This document shows, piece by piece, positions 62,205-64,000 of a stretch of 64,000 bases of DNA. How positions within the stretch are numbered: position 1 is the stretch's first letter; each line of letters opens with the position of its first letter. Origin of the DNA: Tillus elongatus (lineage: Eukaryota; Arthropoda; Insecta; Coleoptera; Cleridae); contig OZ023265.1 in the NCBI GenBank assembly GCA_964006375.1, positions 118,216,858-118,280,857 on the forward strand, read 5' to 3'. A model generated the notes under the pieces. That model worked only from the letters and a program-made list of their open reading frames with translations. It did no database searches and had not been told where the DNA came from. The position numbers and the translations under genes were made by a program.

Positions 62205-62945
62205 ACACCTAAGTCACCAATTTTAGACACTTTTTCAAGAGACTGGTTACCGATAATGTAGGGATGAGAAATAGGGAACTTCTGATTTGAAACGGTCATT
62301 TTCCTGCATTTCTCAGCGTTAAGCTCCTGTCCATTGGTGAGGTACCATTCTGCGATCTTGTCTAGGCCTTTTTGTAACAAATCACAGTCGAGGTTTGATT
62401 CAATTGACAAGAAGATTTTTATGTCATCCGCATATAAAAGGTGTTGTATGCTGATCACAGTGCTGAGATCATTGATGAACAGGTTGAAAAAAAGTGGTCC
62501 CACAACCGTCCCCTGCGCCCAGATAAAATGGGATAATAGATGAAGACTGTCCAGCATACCAGACATAATTAAACCGATTTGTAAGGTAAGATGAAAAAAA
62601 ATTAGCCATTTTATCGGAAAATCCAAAGTGTAAAACTTTTACCATTAATAATCTATACAATACACAATCAAACGCTTTTTTCATGTCCAAGTATACAGCG
62701 TCAACCTGTCCAACCTGATTCAGAGCTTCAGAAACATAGTGGGTAAAGGAATATAGATTTGAGGTAGTTGATCATCCCGCACAAAAGCCATGTTGATTTT
62801 CGGAGAAGTATGGGCGTACGTGTGCAGATATATAATTGACCAGGATATGTTCGAAGACTTTGGCATTTGTTCAAAATGTCACAACAAACAGCTGGGGTAG
62901 TTGTATTGAAGGTAATACAAGAAACTAGAATCGACATCTATAGCT
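62205..62945 (-). pseudogene. Jockey/CR1-like element, reverse transcriptase half
   Basis: Minus strand: a decayed QHGF-like start near 62790, VDAVYLDMKKAFDCVLYRLL (motif A Asp), FSSYLTNRFNYVW, a frameshift, GTVVGPLFFNLFINDLSTVI (motif B remnant), HLLYADDIKIFLSIESNLDC (motif C, YADD intact), DKIAEWYLTNGQELNAEKCR and QSLEKVSKIGDLGV at the junction. The remainder is at 55650-56384. A frameshift near 62580 and stops upstream disable it. Confidence 0.9.
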
Positions 62946-63496
62946 AATATGGATGTTTTATCAACTAAGGGCGACCACATTCAATAAATTTATTTACGGG
63001 ACACAAAGGAAAGACCCTTTCTGATGAACAAAATCATCCTTGTCAAATTTCTATATCTATTAACATTGTTAGAAAGCAAAAATAAGGAATTGAGTATTAT
63101 TGAAGAAAAAATAAAACTTTTTTCAAAATAAAGAAACACATATGAAAGTTAATGTTCTCGCTGAAACATTCTAATAATTCTTGTACACCCTCGAACATAT
63201 TTTCACCACTCATACATTTTTAAATTCGTTACTGAATAATCTATTGATAATAGAAAGGCTGGAAACATAATAGCCATCTGGTGCAACTTCATAATAGTTA
63301 TCAGCATATTGCAACATTAAATCAATTTTATGTGAATCTAGAGCTGACGATGGGCTGTGGCTCTTAAGAAATAGCACAGAGTTTTTCCCTCACTTGTGGC
63401 ATAAGTCCAGTAACTTAGAACTACAAGCACTACTTAATTCCTGGTTATAGTTATGCTAATGCATTTTTAATCTTAGATCTTGACTTTCGGTTATGT
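62946..63496. other. No gene seen
   Basis: AT-rich sequence between the retroelement nest and the satellite. No supported feature. Confidence 0.4.
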
Positions 63497-64000
63497 CTGT
63501 AAATAATGATAAGTTTGTGTAAGTGTAAGTCGCTATAATTTTATTGACTTGAAACATTTCCTTTTGACCACAATTGTAAGCTCACCATTAAAGTTTGTGT
63601 TTTTGGGTGATCTGTAAATAATGATAAGTTTGTGTAAGTGTGAGTCGCTATAATTTTATTGACTTGAAACATTTCCTTTTGACCACAATTGTAAGCTCAC
63701 CATTATAGTTTGTGTTTTTGGGTGATCTGTAAATAATGATAAGTTTGTGTAAGTGTGAGTCGCTATAATTTTATTGACTTGAAACATTTCCTTTTGACCA
63801 CAATTGTAAGCTCACCATTATAGTTTGTGTTTTTGGGTGATCTGTAAATAATGATAAGTTTGTGTAAGTGTGAGTCGCTATAATTTTATTGACTTGAAAC
63901 ATTTCCTTTTGACCACAATTGTAAGCTCACCATTATAGTTTGTGTTTTTGGGTGATCTGTAAATAATGATAAGTTTGTGTAAGTGTGAGTCGCTATAATT
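63497..64000 (+). repeat. 115-bp tandem satellite, running off the window
   Basis: CTGTAAATAATGATAAG recurs at 63497, 63612, 63727, 63842 and 63957, giving an exact 115-bp period. Units two to four are identical as far as I can compare; unit one differs at a few positions (AAGTGTAAGTCG, CATTAAAG). The array continues past position 64000, so its length is unknown. Confidence 0.97.

Overview
This window looks like insect (at least arthropod) nuclear DNA from a repeat-dominated, AT-rich region. The evidence is the mix of elements: Tc1/mariner-type, piggyBac and hAT-like DNA transposons; Jockey/CR1-like and I/R1-like non-LTR retrotransposons; Penelope-like elements with GIY-YIG domains; and an insect-type CCTAA/TTAGG telomere-like tail on one retroelement. 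I cannot name the order. No prokaryotic features, rRNA, tRNA or CRISPR were seen. Only two short segments look like host-gene exons: a first coding exon with a splice donor and CCAAT/CACGTG promoter motifs (40982-41069, minus) and a terminal exon after a good splice acceptor (54009-54251, minus). Neither could be named.

Layout. 0.5-3.2 kb: part of a DNA transposon, a dead reverse transcriptase and an endonuclease fragment. 4-13 kb: central-microsatellite repeats (called CMR here), a deleted mariner-like element whose right end is tandemly duplicated, and a dead I/R1-like retroelement inserted in a CMR copy with a 12-bp target duplication. 13-19 kb: three TA-targeting transposons end to end, separated only by (TA)n; the third is a palindrome carrying another transposon at its exact centre. 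19-25.7 kb: CMR copies, one holding an uninterrupted (CA)n of about 1.43 kb. 25.7-27.6 kb: a mariner-like element with a nearly whole but broken transposase, again at the centre of a palindrome. 28.3-31.6 kb: a piggyBac transposase split by 1.7 kb of CMR. 31.8-35.6 kb: five pieces of one Penelope-like family in head-to-head pairs with hammerhead-ribozyme-like motifs. 36.3-40.2 kb: retroelement fragments and a second Penelope-like family. 41 kb: the candidate first exon. 42-53 kb: mariner relics, a 1.05-kb foldback, hAT-like repeats and a third ribozyme-like motif. 55-63 kb: a three-layer nest in which a Jockey/CR1-like element is cut by an I/R1-like element with an intact 1215-codon ORF2, whose telomere-like tail abuts a 1.47-kb TIR transposon. 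63.5-64 kb: a 115-bp tandem satellite running off the end.

Themes. At least 17 long (TA)n arrays occur; many are internal to CMR or Penelope-like copies, and TA-specific transposons sit against them, so one repeat class seems to supply landing sites for another. Nearly every coding region is a relic; the ORF2 at 57949-61596 is the one long intact transposon ORF. All identifications were made by eye from translation and motif reading, with no database search.
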